Below, one piece after another: positions 35,143-42,944 of a stretch of 64,000 nt of DNA. Position numbers and translations under genes: made by a program. How positions within the stretch are numbered: the first letter of the stretch is position 1; each line of letters begins with the position of its first letter. Below the pieces are notes generated by a model. It was not told the DNA's origin, searched no databases, and was given only the letters and a program-made list of their open reading frames with translations. The DNA is from Nocardioides sp. S5 (GTDB lineage Bacteria; Actinomycetota; Actinomycetes; Propionibacteriales; Nocardioidaceae), in contig NZ_CP022296.1 of assembly GCF_017310035.1 (NCBI RefSeq), forward strand, positions 3,782,001 through 3,846,000, written 5' to 3'.

Positions 35143-37265
35143 GCCGCGATCCCGTCCACCTGACCCGCGGCGGCGTCAGCGTCGTCCTGGCGCGCGACGA
35201 CGCCGGCATCCCCTCCGTCGTCCACTGGGGCGCCGCCCTCGGTGACCTCGACGGCCGAGCCCTCACCGCGCTGACCGCGGCCCGCCGCCCCGGCGTCTCG
35301 CGCTCGTCGTACGACGTCCCGCGCCGCACCGGCGTGGTGCCCGACGTGACGCGCGGGTTCTCCGGCACGCCCGCGCTGTCGGGCCACCGGGTCGGTGGCA
35401 GTGCGCGCGCCGCCGCCCCGAGTCTCGTGGACTGGGAGGTCCTCGTCGGCGACGCCGCCATCACCGCCACGTCGGAGGACGACGAGGCCGGCTGGTCGGT
35501 GACGCTCCAGCTAGGGCTCGACGACGCCGGGCTGCTCCACGCCCGCACCTCCGTCACCAACACCGCCGACGGCGACCTCCACCTCGCCTCGGCCCTCACC
35601 GCGCTGCCCGTCGCCGCGCACGCCACCGAGCTGCTCGACCTCACGGGTCGCTGGTGCAAGGAGCGCACCCCCCAGCGGCACCGCTGGGTGCAGGGCACCC
35701 ACCGCCGCGATGCCCGCCACGGCCGCACCGGCCACGACGCCACCCTGCTGATGGTCGCCGGGACGCCCGGCTTCACCTTCGGCTCGGGCGAGGTCTGGGC
35801 GGTGCACACCGCGTGGAGCGGCAACCACACCCACTACGCCGAGCGCGCGCCCGAGGGCGACTGCCTCGTCGGCGGTGGCGAGCTGCTCGAGCCGGGCGAG
35901 GTGGTGCTGGCGCCGGGTGAGACCTACCGCTCGCCGTGGCTGCTGGGCTCCTGGTCGGGTGCCGGTCTCGACACGATGAGCCACCGCCTCCACGCCCACC
36001 TGCGCGCGGTGACGCCGCGGGCGCGCACCGAGCGCCCCGTCATCGCCAACTCGTGGGAGGCGGTCTACTTCGACCACTCCCTCGAGCGGATCGCCGAGCT
36101 GGCCGACGCCGCGGCCGGGGTCGGGGTCGAGCGCTTCGTGCTGGACGACGGCTGGTTCCTCGGCCGCCGCGACGACACCGCAGGCCTCGGCGACTGGCAG
36201 GTCGACGCAGAGGTCTGGCCCCACGGCCTGGCGCCGCTGGTGGAGCACGTCACCGGGCGCGGCATGGAGTTCGGCCTGTGGGTCGAGCCGGAGATGGTCA
36301 ACCTCGACTCCGAGACCGCTCGGCGGCACCCCGAGCGGGTGCTGCGCGGACGGTCGGAGGTGCCACCGTCGTGGCGCCAGCAGCAGGTGCTCGACCTCCA
36401 GGACGAGGCGGCGTACGACGACCTGCGCGACGCCCTGCTCGCCCTGCTCGACGACCTCGACATCGCCTACCTCAAGTGGGACCACAACCGCGACCTCACC
36501 GACGTCACGCACGCCGGCCGTCCGGCGGTGCACGGGCAGACGCTCGCCGCCTACCGGCTCCTCGACGAGCTGCGCGACGCGCACCCGGAGCTGGAGATCG
36601 AGTCGTGCTCCTCCGGCGGCGGTCGCGTCGACGCCGAGGTGCTCACCCGCACCGACCGGATCTGGCCCAGCGACACCATCGACCCGCTCGAGCGCCAGCA
36701 CCTCCAGCGCTGGACCTCGCTGCTGGTGCCGCCGGAGCTGATGGGCTCGCACGTGGGTGGACCGACCTCGCACACCACCGGGCGCACCCACGCACTGCGC
36801 TACCGCGCGGCGACGGCGCTGCTCCACTCCTTCGGCATCGAGTGGGACATGTCCCGCCTCGACGAGGCGACGCTCGCCGAGCTGGCCGAATGGATCGACC
36901 TGCACAAGCAGGTCCGACCGCTCATCGGCACCGGCTCCCTGGTGCACCCCGACCACCCGGACCCCGCCGTGCTGGTGACGGGCGTGGTGGCCGCGGACCG
37001 ATCGGAGGCGTGGTACGTCGTCGCGACGGTCGCGGCGACCGAGACCCAGCACCCGGCGCCGCTGCTGCTCACCGGGCTCGACCCCGACCGCACCTACCGG
37101 CTCTCCGAGGAGCTGCCGCCCACGCCGGGCGGCGCGGACCTCAGCGGGACCTGGGCGGCGCGCGGTGCGGAGCTCGGCGGGCGCGTGCTGGCCACTGTGG
37201 GCGTCGCGCTCCCCGTCCTCGACCCCGAGGAGGCGCGGGTGCTGCGTCTGGTGGCCGTCGCCTGA
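35139..37265 (+). CDS. Alpha-galactosidase, glycoside hydrolase family 36
   Basis: Hydrolyses alpha-1,6-galactosides such as melibiose and raffinose. The 708 residues have an N-terminal beta-supersandwich, a catalytic barrel (about 310-620) and a C-terminal beta domain. The nucleophile is Asp448 in YLKWDHNRDL and the acid/base Asp512 in RIWPSDTIDPLERQ. ERFVLDDGWFLGRRDD and FGLWVEPEMVN are also typical. ATG at 35139 overlaps the DeoR stop in ATGA. With GH42 it allows use of both alpha- and beta-linked galactose, as found on plant oligosaccharides. Confidence 0.94.
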   Translation: MSRDPVHLTRGGVSVVLARDDAGIPSVVHWGAALGDLDGRALTALTAARRPGVSRSSYDVPRRTGVVPDVTRGFSGTPALSGHRVGGSARAAAPSLVDWEVLVGDAAITATSEDDEAGWSVTLQLGLDDAGLLHARTSVTNTADGDLHLASALTALPVAAHATELLDLTGRWCKERTPQRHRWVQGTHRRDARHGRTGHDATLLMVAGTPGFTFGSGEVWAVHTAWSGNHTHYAERAPEGDCLVGGGELLEPGEVVLAPGETYRSPWLLGSWSGAGLDTMSHRLHAHLRAVTPRARTERPVIANSWEAVYFDHSLERIAELADAAAGVGVERFVLDDGWFLGRRDDTAGLGDWQVDAEVWPHGLAPLVEHVTGRGMEFGLWVEPEMVNLDSETARRHPERVLRGRSEVPPSWRQQQVLDLQDEAAYDDLRDALLALLDDLDIAYLKWDHNRDLTDVTHAGRPAVHGQTLAAYRLLDELRDAHPELEIESCSSGGGRVDAEVLTRTDRIWPSDTIDPLERQHLQRWTSLLVPPELMGSHVGGPTSHTTGRTHALRYRAATALLHSFGIEWDMSRLDEATLAELAEWIDLHKQVRPLIGTGSLVHPDHPDPAVLVTGVVAADRSEAWYVVATVAATETQHPAPLLLTGLDPDRTYRLSEELPPTPGGADLSGTWAARGAELGGRVLATVGVALPVLDPEEARVLRLVAVA

Positions 37266-37300
37266 GCCGAGGTCCCGCGGACCGGCCTAGGCTGTCGGAC

Positions 37301-37921
37301 ATGGACGCCGACGCCTGGGACCAGCGCTACTCCGCCAGCGAGCTGGTCTGGTCGCGCGAGCCCAACCAGTTCGTCGCCACCGAGCTCGCCGACCTGCCGC
37401 CCGGCACGGCGGTCGACCTCGCCGCCGGCGAGGGGCGCAACGCCATCTGGCTCGCCTCGCGCGGCTGGTCGGCGACCGCCGTCGACTTCTCGCAGGTGGC
37501 GCTCGACAAGGGGGCCCGGCTCGCCGACGGCCTCGACGTCACGTGGGTCCGCGCCGACGCCACGACGTGGCAGCCGCCCGCACCCGTCGACCTCGTCGTG
37601 ATGGCCTACTTCCAGGTGCCGGCCGACGACCGTCGCCGCGCGGTGCGCGGTGCCGCGACGATGCTGGCGCCGGGCGGCACCCTGCTGCTGGTGGCGCACG
37701 ACTCGACCAACCTCGCCGAGGGCACCGGTGGCCCGCAGGACCCGGCGGTGCTGATGAGCGCCGAGGACGTGCTGGCCGACCTCGAGGGGATCGAGGTCGA
37801 GGTGGTGCGCGCGGAGCGGGTGGCGCGGGAGGTCAGCGCGGCCGACGAGCACGGCGGCACCGAGCGGCGTACGGCCTGGGACTGCCTGGTGCGGGTGGTC
37901 CGGGCCCCCGAGCAGGCCTAA
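37301..37921 (+). CDS. Class I SAM-dependent methyltransferase
   Basis: 206-residue methyltransferase with motif I VDLAAGEGRNAIWLASRG, motif II ATAVDFSQVAL and motif III/IV DLVVMAYFQVPADDRR. The opening WDQRYSASELVWSREPNQF resembles the tellurite-resistance TehB/thiol methyltransferase group; substrate unknown. TAGGCT (37288-37293) ends 7 nt before the ATG, so it is probably leaderless and not part of the galactoside operon that ends 35 bases upstream. Its 3' end overlaps the convergent small membrane gene by 4 bases. Confidence 0.82.
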   Translation: MDADAWDQRYSASELVWSREPNQFVATELADLPPGTAVDLAAGEGRNAIWLASRGWSATAVDFSQVALDKGARLADGLDVTWVRADATTWQPPAPVDLVVMAYFQVPADDRRRAVRGAATMLAPGGTLLLVAHDSTNLAEGTGGPQDPAVLMSAEDVLADLEGIEVEVVRAERVAREVSAADEHGGTERRTAWDCLVRVVRAPEQA

Positions 37922-38151
37922 CGGTCCTCGGAGTCGCTCGGGGTGGCGGAGCGGTCGACCGGCTCGTCACCGAACATCCCGGCGTCCTTGTTGGCCTGCG
38001 CCCTGCGCAGCTGCCGGACGAGGAAGAAGCCGATCGCCACCACGGCGAGGATCATGAAGATCCAGATCGCGAAGGCCAGCGGGCCGGCCTTGACCTCGGT
38101 GGGCTCGGGCGTCGGGTCGTCCACCAGCAGGATGAGCATCAGGTCGAGCAT
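37918..38151 (-). CDS. Small single-helix membrane protein (Rv1083-like position)
   Basis: 77 residues: a short polar start (VDDPTPEPTEVKAG), one membrane helix (PLAFAIWIFMILAVVAIGFFLV) and a basic then acidic tail (RQLRRAQANKDAGMFGDEP). It lies 23 bases after mca on the same strand, the place of Rv1083 next to Rv1082 (mca) in M. tuberculosis, which is also a small one-helix protein. Function unknown. Confidence 0.75.
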   Translation of the reverse strand: MLDLMLILLVDDPTPEPTEVKAGPLAFAIWIFMILAVVAIGFFLVRQLRRAQANKDAGMFGDEPVDRSATPSDSEDR

Positions 38152-38174
38152 GGCTCCAGTCTCCCACCGACCGC

Positions 38175-39074
38175 CTAGGGCGCGGGCGTCGGGATGCCGG
38201 CGAACAGGTCGTCCTCCGGCAGGGCGCTCTCGACCTGGGAGTGCACGAGCTCGTAGTCCTCGGTCGGCCAGACCTTCTGCTGGATCTCACGCGGGATCGC
38301 GAACCACATGCCGTCGGGGTCGATCTGGGTGGCGTGGGCCAGCAGCGCCTGGTCGCGGACGCCGAAGAAGTCACCGCACGGCACCCGGGTGGTGATGCGG
38401 TCGTCCCACTCGGGCTCGCGCTCCCAGCTGGCCAGGCGCTCGGTGTAGGGCGACTCGAGGTCGTGGGCGAGCATCGCCTCGTGCAGGGCGTTGGTCTTCG
38501 CCCAGCTCCAGCCGTGGTGGTAGTAGAGCTTCAGCGGCTGCCACGGCTCCCCCGCGTCGGGGAACCGCTCGGGGGCCCCGGCCGCGTGGTAGGCGGCGAC
38601 GGAGACCTCGTGGCAGCGGATGTGGTCGGGGTGCGGGTAGCCACCGCGCTCGTCGTACGTCGTCAGCACGTGGGGGCGGAAGTCGCGGATCAGCCGCACC
38701 AGGCGCTCGGTGGCCTGCTCGAGCGGGACGAGCGCGAAGCAGCCCTCCGGCAGCGGGGGCCTGGGGTCGCCCTCGGGCCAGCCGGAGTCGACGAAGCCGA
38801 GCCAGTCCTGGCGGATGCCGAGGATGTCGCGGGCGCGGTGCATCTCCTCGCGCCGGATCTCGGTGATGTTCTCCCACACCTCGGGGCGGTCCATCTTGGC
38901 GTTGAGCACCGACCCGCGCTCGCCGCCGGTGCAGGTGGCGACGTGGACGTCGACGCCCTCGGCGACGTACTTCGCCGTCGACGCGGCGCCCTTGCTCGAC
39001 TCGTCGTCGGGGTGGGCGTGGACGTGCATCAGCCGGAGCCCGGTGCGGGGCTTTGCGGCAGGGGGTTGGGCCAT
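38175..39074 (-). CDS. mca: Mycothiol S-conjugate amidase
   Basis: Zinc amidase that splits mycothiol conjugates of toxins into glucosaminyl-inositol and a mercapturate for export; a marker of actinobacteria that use mycothiol. The 299 residues carry the LmbE/PIG-L motif HVHAHPDDESSKG with zinc ligands, TCTGGERGSVLN, and the third ligand region GGYPHPDHIRCHEVS. The LRLMHVHAHPDDES start and DWLGFVDSGWPEGDP distinguish Mca from the deacetylase MshB. TAGACT (39087-39082 on the minus strand) ends 7 nt before the ATG: a leaderless start. Confidence 0.95.
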   Translation of the reverse strand: MAQPPAAKPRTGLRLMHVHAHPDDESSKGAASTAKYVAEGVDVHVATCTGGERGSVLNAKMDRPEVWENITEIRREEMHRARDILGIRQDWLGFVDSGWPEGDPRPPLPEGCFALVPLEQATERLVRLIRDFRPHVLTTYDERGGYPHPDHIRCHEVSVAAYHAAGAPERFPDAGEPWQPLKLYYHHGWSWAKTNALHEAMLAHDLESPYTERLASWEREPEWDDRITTRVPCGDFFGVRDQALLAHATQIDPDGMWFAIPREIQQKVWPTEDYELVHSQVESALPEDDLFAGIPTPAP

Positions 39075-39081
39075 GGGCGTG

Positions 39082-39105
39082 AGTCTAGGAGGCGCCGCTT
39101 AGGCT
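39082..39105. promoter_or_regulatory. Back-to-back leaderless -10 boxes of mca and the DUF4307 gene
   Basis: TAGACT on the minus strand (39087-39082) and TAGGCT on the plus strand (39100-39105) each end 7 nt before a start codon (ATG 39074 and GTG 39113). Only 12 bases separate the two hexamers, so the two RNA polymerases cannot bind together: transcription of the two genes is probably mutually exclusive. Confidence 0.5.
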
Positions 39106-39112
39106 TGGACGC

Positions 39113-39502
39113 GTGACCACCGACCTCGCCGACCGCTACGGCGCTCCCGCCCGGTGGCGGCGACCGGTGACCATCACCCTCGCGGTGGCCCTCGCCGTGG
39201 TCGGCCTCGGCTGGCTCGGCTGGACGGCCTGGTTCCACAGCACCCCGGCGGCGACGTCCGAGCTGGTGACGTTCGAAGTCACCAGCGACTACGAGGTGGC
39301 CGCCCGCCTCGACGTGCAGCTCGACGACGGCGTCGACGCCAGCTGCCGCCTGCGGGCGCTGGCGGAGGACAAGACGGCCGTCGGCGAGCTCGAGTTCTCC
39401 CCCGTCGCAGGCGTCAACGAGGTGGTCATCCGCACCGAGCGGCGGGCCACGAGCGTGGAGAAGCTCGGCTGCACCGCACCCGGCCAGCCGCGCCCGCGCT
39501 GA
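39113..39502 (+). CDS. DUF4307 membrane protein
   Basis: 129 residues: short N-terminus (MTTDLADRYGAPARWRRP), one membrane helix (VTITLAVALAVVGLGWLGWT) and an extracytoplasmic beta-rich domain containing two cysteines (SCRLRAL, LGCTAPG) that may pair. It matches the DUF4307 family (M. tuberculosis Rv1081c), found between mca and greA in many actinobacteria, as here. Function unknown. The GTG at 39113 follows TAGGCT by 7 nt, indicating a leaderless mRNA. Confidence 0.85.
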   Translation: MTTDLADRYGAPARWRRPVTITLAVALAVVGLGWLGWTAWFHSTPAATSELVTFEVTSDYEVAARLDVQLDDGVDASCRLRALAEDKTAVGELEFSPVAGVNEVVIRTERRATSVEKLGCTAPGQPRPR

Positions 39503-39677
39503 CGTCGGCCTGCGCTTTCGCGCCCGACTTGCTAACCTGATCGTTCTGCCCGTCCGGGTGCGCTGGCCGATCTCAGTCGCCGCGCCGACTCCGATCGGAC
39601 GGATGACACCAACCGACCCGGTGCGGGGCCGCTGAGGCACACCCGCACGTGGTCCGACGCGAAGCAGGAGCAACGAC

Positions 39678-40169
39678 ATGACCGACCAGGGCACCATCTG
39701 GCTGACCCAGGAGGCCTACGACAAGCTGCAGGCCGAGCTCGACGACCTCAAGGGCCCCAAGCGCCAGGAGATCATCGAGAAGATCGCCGCCGCGCGCGAC
39801 GAGGGCGACCTGAAGGAGAACAGCGGCTACCACGCCGCCAAGGACGACCAGGGCAAGCAGGAGGCCCGGATCCGCCAGCTCGAGGACATGCTGCGGCGTG
39901 CCGAGGTGGGCGAGACGCCTCCCGACGACGGTGTCGTCGAGCCCGGCATGGTCGTCACCGTCGACTTCGGTGGCGGCGACACCGAGAAGTTCCTCCTCGG
40001 CGCCCGCGAGAACCTCTCCGAGGGCGACACCCTCGACGTCTACTCGCCCGAGTCGGCGATGGGCGCCGCGATCAACGGCAAGTCCAAGGGCGACAAGGTG
40101 TCCTACACCGCGCCCACCGGCAAGGAGCTGAGCGTGACGATCGTCGACGCGGAGCCCTACAAGGCCTGA
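39678..40169 (+). CDS. greA: Transcription elongation factor GreA
   Basis: Rescues stalled RNA polymerase by stimulating cleavage of backtracked RNA through the secondary channel. The 163 residues have the N-terminal coiled coil (about 1-80: LTQEAYDKLQAELDDLKG and ARDEGDLKENSGYHAAKDDQ with the acidic tip) and the C-terminal FKBP-like domain (MVVTVDFGGGDTEKFLLGAR, YSPESAMGAAINGKSKGDKV). GAAGCAGGAGCAACGAC precedes the ATG. The 175-base leader region 39503-39677 includes TTGCTAACCTG near 39530, a possible promoter. Confidence 0.96.
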   Translation: MTDQGTIWLTQEAYDKLQAELDDLKGPKRQEIIEKIAAARDEGDLKENSGYHAAKDDQGKQEARIRQLEDMLRRAEVGETPPDDGVVEPGMVVTVDFGGGDTEKFLLGARENLSEGDTLDVYSPESAMGAAINGKSKGDKVSYTAPTGKELSVTIVDAEPYKA

Positions 40170-40193
40170 GCGTCACCGCTGCCGCCACTCCTC

Positions 40194-40334
40194 GGAGCGG
40201 TGAGTGAGACAGGTTCTGGAACCACAGAACCTGCAACACTCACCGCTCCACGGCATTTGGGCGTACGAGCGGTGTGTGCGGCAGGTTCCGACCGCTTGAC
40301 GTCACCCGCGCAGAACCTGCGTCACTCACCGCTC
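40194..40334. repeat. Double palindrome with four copies of a GAGCGGTGAGTG/CAGGTTCTG motif
   Basis: Between convergent greA and ilvA. The first hairpin (40194-40249) pairs GGAGCGGTGAGTG with CACTCACCGCTCC and, inside, CAGGTTCTG with CAGAACCTG, loop GAACCA. The second (40267-40334) pairs GAGCGGTG with CACCGCTC and CAGGTTC with GAACCTG around a longer loop, and ends in the ilvA stop codon. All four arms are variants of one 24-base unit, so this looks like two copies of a repetitive palindromic element that also serves as a two-way terminator. Confidence 0.75.
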
Positions 40335-41541
40335 AGTCGGCGAGGCGGTAGCCCCGCTCGCGCAGCCGGGACTTCAGGTGCTCGGCGTGCGCCTCGCCGC
40401 GGGTCTCGAGCTGGATCCGCACCTCGACCTCGTTGAGGGTCAGCGACGGGGAGATCCGCTCGTGGGCGACCTCGAGCACGTTGGCGCCCTCGGCGCCGAC
40501 CTCGGCGAGCAGGGATGCGAGCCCGCCGGGGAGGTCGGGGATGCACACGCGGAGGTAGAGGTAGCGACCCGCGGCGGCGAGGCCGTGCCGGATCACCTTG
40601 CTCAGCAGCAGCGGGTCGATGTTGCCGCCCGACAGCACCGCGACGGCCGGCGTCTCGAAACCGGTCGGGTTGTCCAGCAGCGCCGCGACGGCGGCCGCGC
40701 CGGCAGGCTCGACCACCTGCTTGGCGCGCTCGATGAGGGCGAGGAGCGCGCGGGAGAGCGACTCCTCGGAGACCGTCACGACCTCGTCGACGTGGTCGCG
40801 CACGGCCGCGAAGGTGATGTCGCCGGGGCGACCGACCGCGATGCCGTCGGCCATCGTCTGCATCGACTCCAACGCCACCGGCTCCCCCGCGGCGAGCGAG
40901 CCGGGGTAGGCGGCGGCACCCTCGGCCTGGACCCCCACCACGCGTACGTCGGGTCGCAGCGCCTTGATCGCGATCGCGACCCCGGCCAGCAGCCCGCCGC
41001 CGCCGGTCGGCACCAGCACGGTGCGTACGTCGGGCGCCTGCTCGAGCACCTCGAGGCCGAGCGTGCCCTGGCCGGCGACGATGTCGACGTGGTCGAAGGG
41101 GTGGATCAGCACCGCCCCGGTCTCCTCGGCGAAGGCGCGCGCCGCGGCGAGCGAGTCCTCGAGGTAGCGGCCGTGGAAGACGACGTCGGCGCCGTAGCCG
41201 CGGGTCGCCTTCTCCTTGGGGATGGGCGCCCCCTCCGGCATGAAGACGGTGGAGGGGATGCCGAGCGTGGTCGCGGCGAGGGCGACGCCCTGCGCGTGGT
41301 TGCCCGCGGAGGCCGCCACCACGCCGTGCGCGCGCTCGTCGGCGGAGAGTCCGGCGATGCGGACGTAGGCGCCGCGCGACTTGAAGGACCCGGTGCGCTG
41401 GAGGTTCTCGCACTTCAGCGACACCCGGCCGCCGACGAGCGCGGAGAGCCAGCGCGACTCCTCCATCGGCGTGGTGACGGTGACGCCCTCGAGGAGCTCA
41501 CGCGCGGCCACGATGTCGGCCAGGGTCACCTGCTCGGTCAT
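40333..41541 (-). CDS. ilvA: Threonine ammonia-lyase with ACT domain
   Basis: PLP enzyme that turns threonine into 2-oxobutanoate, the first step toward isoleucine. In 402 residues it has the PLP lysine in RTGSFKSRGA, the substrate loop ASAGNHAQG, the phosphate-binding PTGGGGLLAGV, and a C-terminal ACT-like domain (about 325-402, LRVCIPDLPGGLASLLAEVG). The single ACT-like domain places it with the shorter, TdcB-like or Corynebacterium-type enzymes rather than the E. coli IlvA with two. ATG at 41541 overlaps the AI-2E family gene stop in ATGA. Last gene of the metB operon. Confidence 0.93.
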   Translation of the reverse strand: MTEQVTLADIVAARELLEGVTVTTPMEESRWLSALVGGRVSLKCENLQRTGSFKSRGAYVRIAGLSADERAHGVVAASAGNHAQGVALAATTLGIPSTVFMPEGAPIPKEKATRGYGADVVFHGRYLEDSLAAARAFAEETGAVLIHPFDHVDIVAGQGTLGLEVLEQAPDVRTVLVPTGGGGLLAGVAIAIKALRPDVRVVGVQAEGAAAYPGSLAAGEPVALESMQTMADGIAVGRPGDITFAAVRDHVDEVVTVSEESLSRALLALIERAKQVVEPAGAAAVAALLDNPTGFETPAVAVLSGGNIDPLLLSKVIRHGLAAAGRYLYLRVCIPDLPGGLASLLAEVGAEGANVLEVAHERISPSLTLNEVEVRIQLETRGEAHAEHLKSRLRERGYRLAD

Positions 41542-42944
41542 GACGGGTCCTTGTGCGGCTGGAGGTCGGGCTGGAGGTCGGGGTGGTTGTCGCGCTCGGC
41601 GGACTCCCCGACCGGGCTGTCGTTGTCTGGCACCGCGTCGGGTGGGATCCCGTCGGTGGCGAGGTCGTCCAGGAGCGCCTCGTCGGCTTCGTCGCCGACG
41701 CCGGTGTAGGTCGCGAGGTGCTGCGCGACGGCGTTGGCGGCCGCGGCGAGGGGTACGGCGATGAGCGCGCCCGCGATGCCGGCCACCAGCACGCCGCAGC
41801 CGATCGCCACGATCACCCCCAGCGGGTGGAGGGAGACGAAGCGACCCATCAGGAAGGGCTGGAGGATGTGGCCCTCGATCTGCTGGACGACGATGACGCC
41901 GATCAGCATGAAGAGCGCGGTCAGCGGGCCCTGGTCGACGAGCGCGACGAGGATCGCGACACTGCCGGCGATGGTCGCGCCGATCATCGGGACGAAGGCG
42001 CCGAGGAAGACCAGCACGCCGATGGCGACCACGAAGGGCACGTCGAGGAACCAGGCGACGGCCATGATGCCGATCGCGTCGGCCATCGCCACCAGCACCG
42101 TCGCGCGGACGAACTGCGTGAGCGAGACCCACGCCACCCGGCCCGAGGCGTCGACGCGCTCGCGGGCGGCGCGGGGTGCCAGCCGCACGATCCACGACCA
42201 GATGCGGTCGCCGTCGGCGAGGAAGAAGTAGGTGGAGAACAGCACGATGAAGAACCCGGCCACCACGTGCCCGACCGCGGTGCCCACCTCGGTGACGCGG
42301 GTGACGACGCCGTCGGTGCCGGTGCTGTCGGTGACGGCGCTCTGGATCTCCTTGATGTAGCCGTCGAGCTGGGACTCGGAGACGTCGAGCGGTCCGCTGC
42401 GCAGCCAGTCGCGCACCTGGTCGAGGCCGGTGACGACCGAGTCGGCGAGGTCGCTGGCGCCCTGGGCGACCTGCTGGCCGACGAAGGTGAGCAGGAGCGC
42501 GACGGTGCCGATGCCCAGGACCATCACGATCCCGGCCGAGGGCCCGCGCGGCAGGCCGATGCGGCGCAGTGCGCTGACCACGGGCACCGCGAGGGCGGCG
42601 ATGAGCAGCGAGATCGCGAGCGGCAGCGTGATGACGGCGAAGTAGCGCATCGTCCACAGCAGCCCGAGGGTGGCGACCACGATGACGATGAGGCGCCACG
42701 ACCAGGCGGCGGCGAGGTCGAGGCCCCACGGCACCTGGGCGCGGCTGAAGTTGGAGGGGCCGGTCGTGAAGGCCGGCTCGCTGCGGCGCTCGGCGCGGGC
42801 CTGGACCCACTGCGCGACGATCCGCTCGGTCAGGCCGTCCTCGTCGTCACCGCGGCCCAGGGCGGCGAAGAGCCGACGGCGCCGCGACTCGTCGCTCTCC
42901 TCGGTCCCGTCGCGTCCGGACGGCTGGTCGCTCACGCCGCTCAC
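41538..42944 (-). CDS. AI-2E/PerM-family transporter
   Basis: 468-residue membrane protein of the AI-2 exporter/PerM family. A charged cytoplasmic N-terminus (about 1-75) is followed by paired helices (WRLIVIVVATLGLLWTMRYF), a central soluble loop (SDLADSVVTGLDQVRDWLRS) and the typical C-terminal helices (FLGAFVPMIGATIAGSVAIL, QQIEGHILQPFLMGRFVSLH). The EGHILQP segment is diagnostic. Substrate is uncertain; some relatives are sodium/proton antiporters. GTG at 42944 overlaps the mutL stop in GTGA. Confidence 0.88.
   Translation of the reverse strand: MSGVSDQPSGRDGTEESDESRRRRLFAALGRGDDEDGLTERIVAQWVQARAERRSEPAFTTGPSNFSRAQVPWGLDLAAAWSWRLIVIVVATLGLLWTMRYFAVITLPLAISLLIAALAVPVVSALRRIGLPRGPSAGIVMVLGIGTVALLLTFVGQQVAQGASDLADSVVTGLDQVRDWLRSGPLDVSESQLDGYIKEIQSAVTDSTGTDGVVTRVTEVGTAVGHVVAGFFIVLFSTYFFLADGDRIWSWIVRLAPRAARERVDASGRVAWVSLTQFVRATVLVAMADAIGIMAVAWFLDVPFVVAIGVLVFLGAFVPMIGATIAGSVAILVALVDQGPLTALFMLIGVIVVQQIEGHILQPFLMGRFVSLHPLGVIVAIGCGVLVAGIAGALIAVPLAAAANAVAQHLATYTGVGDEADEALLDDLATDGIPPDAVPDNDSPVGESAERDNHPDLQPDLQPHKDPS

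Noticed and set aside
37918..38151. Small gene after mca as a spurious frame
   Set aside because: Rejection was considered because of its length, but the clear single helix, charged tail and matching position of Rv1083 next to mca support it, so it is kept as a gene.
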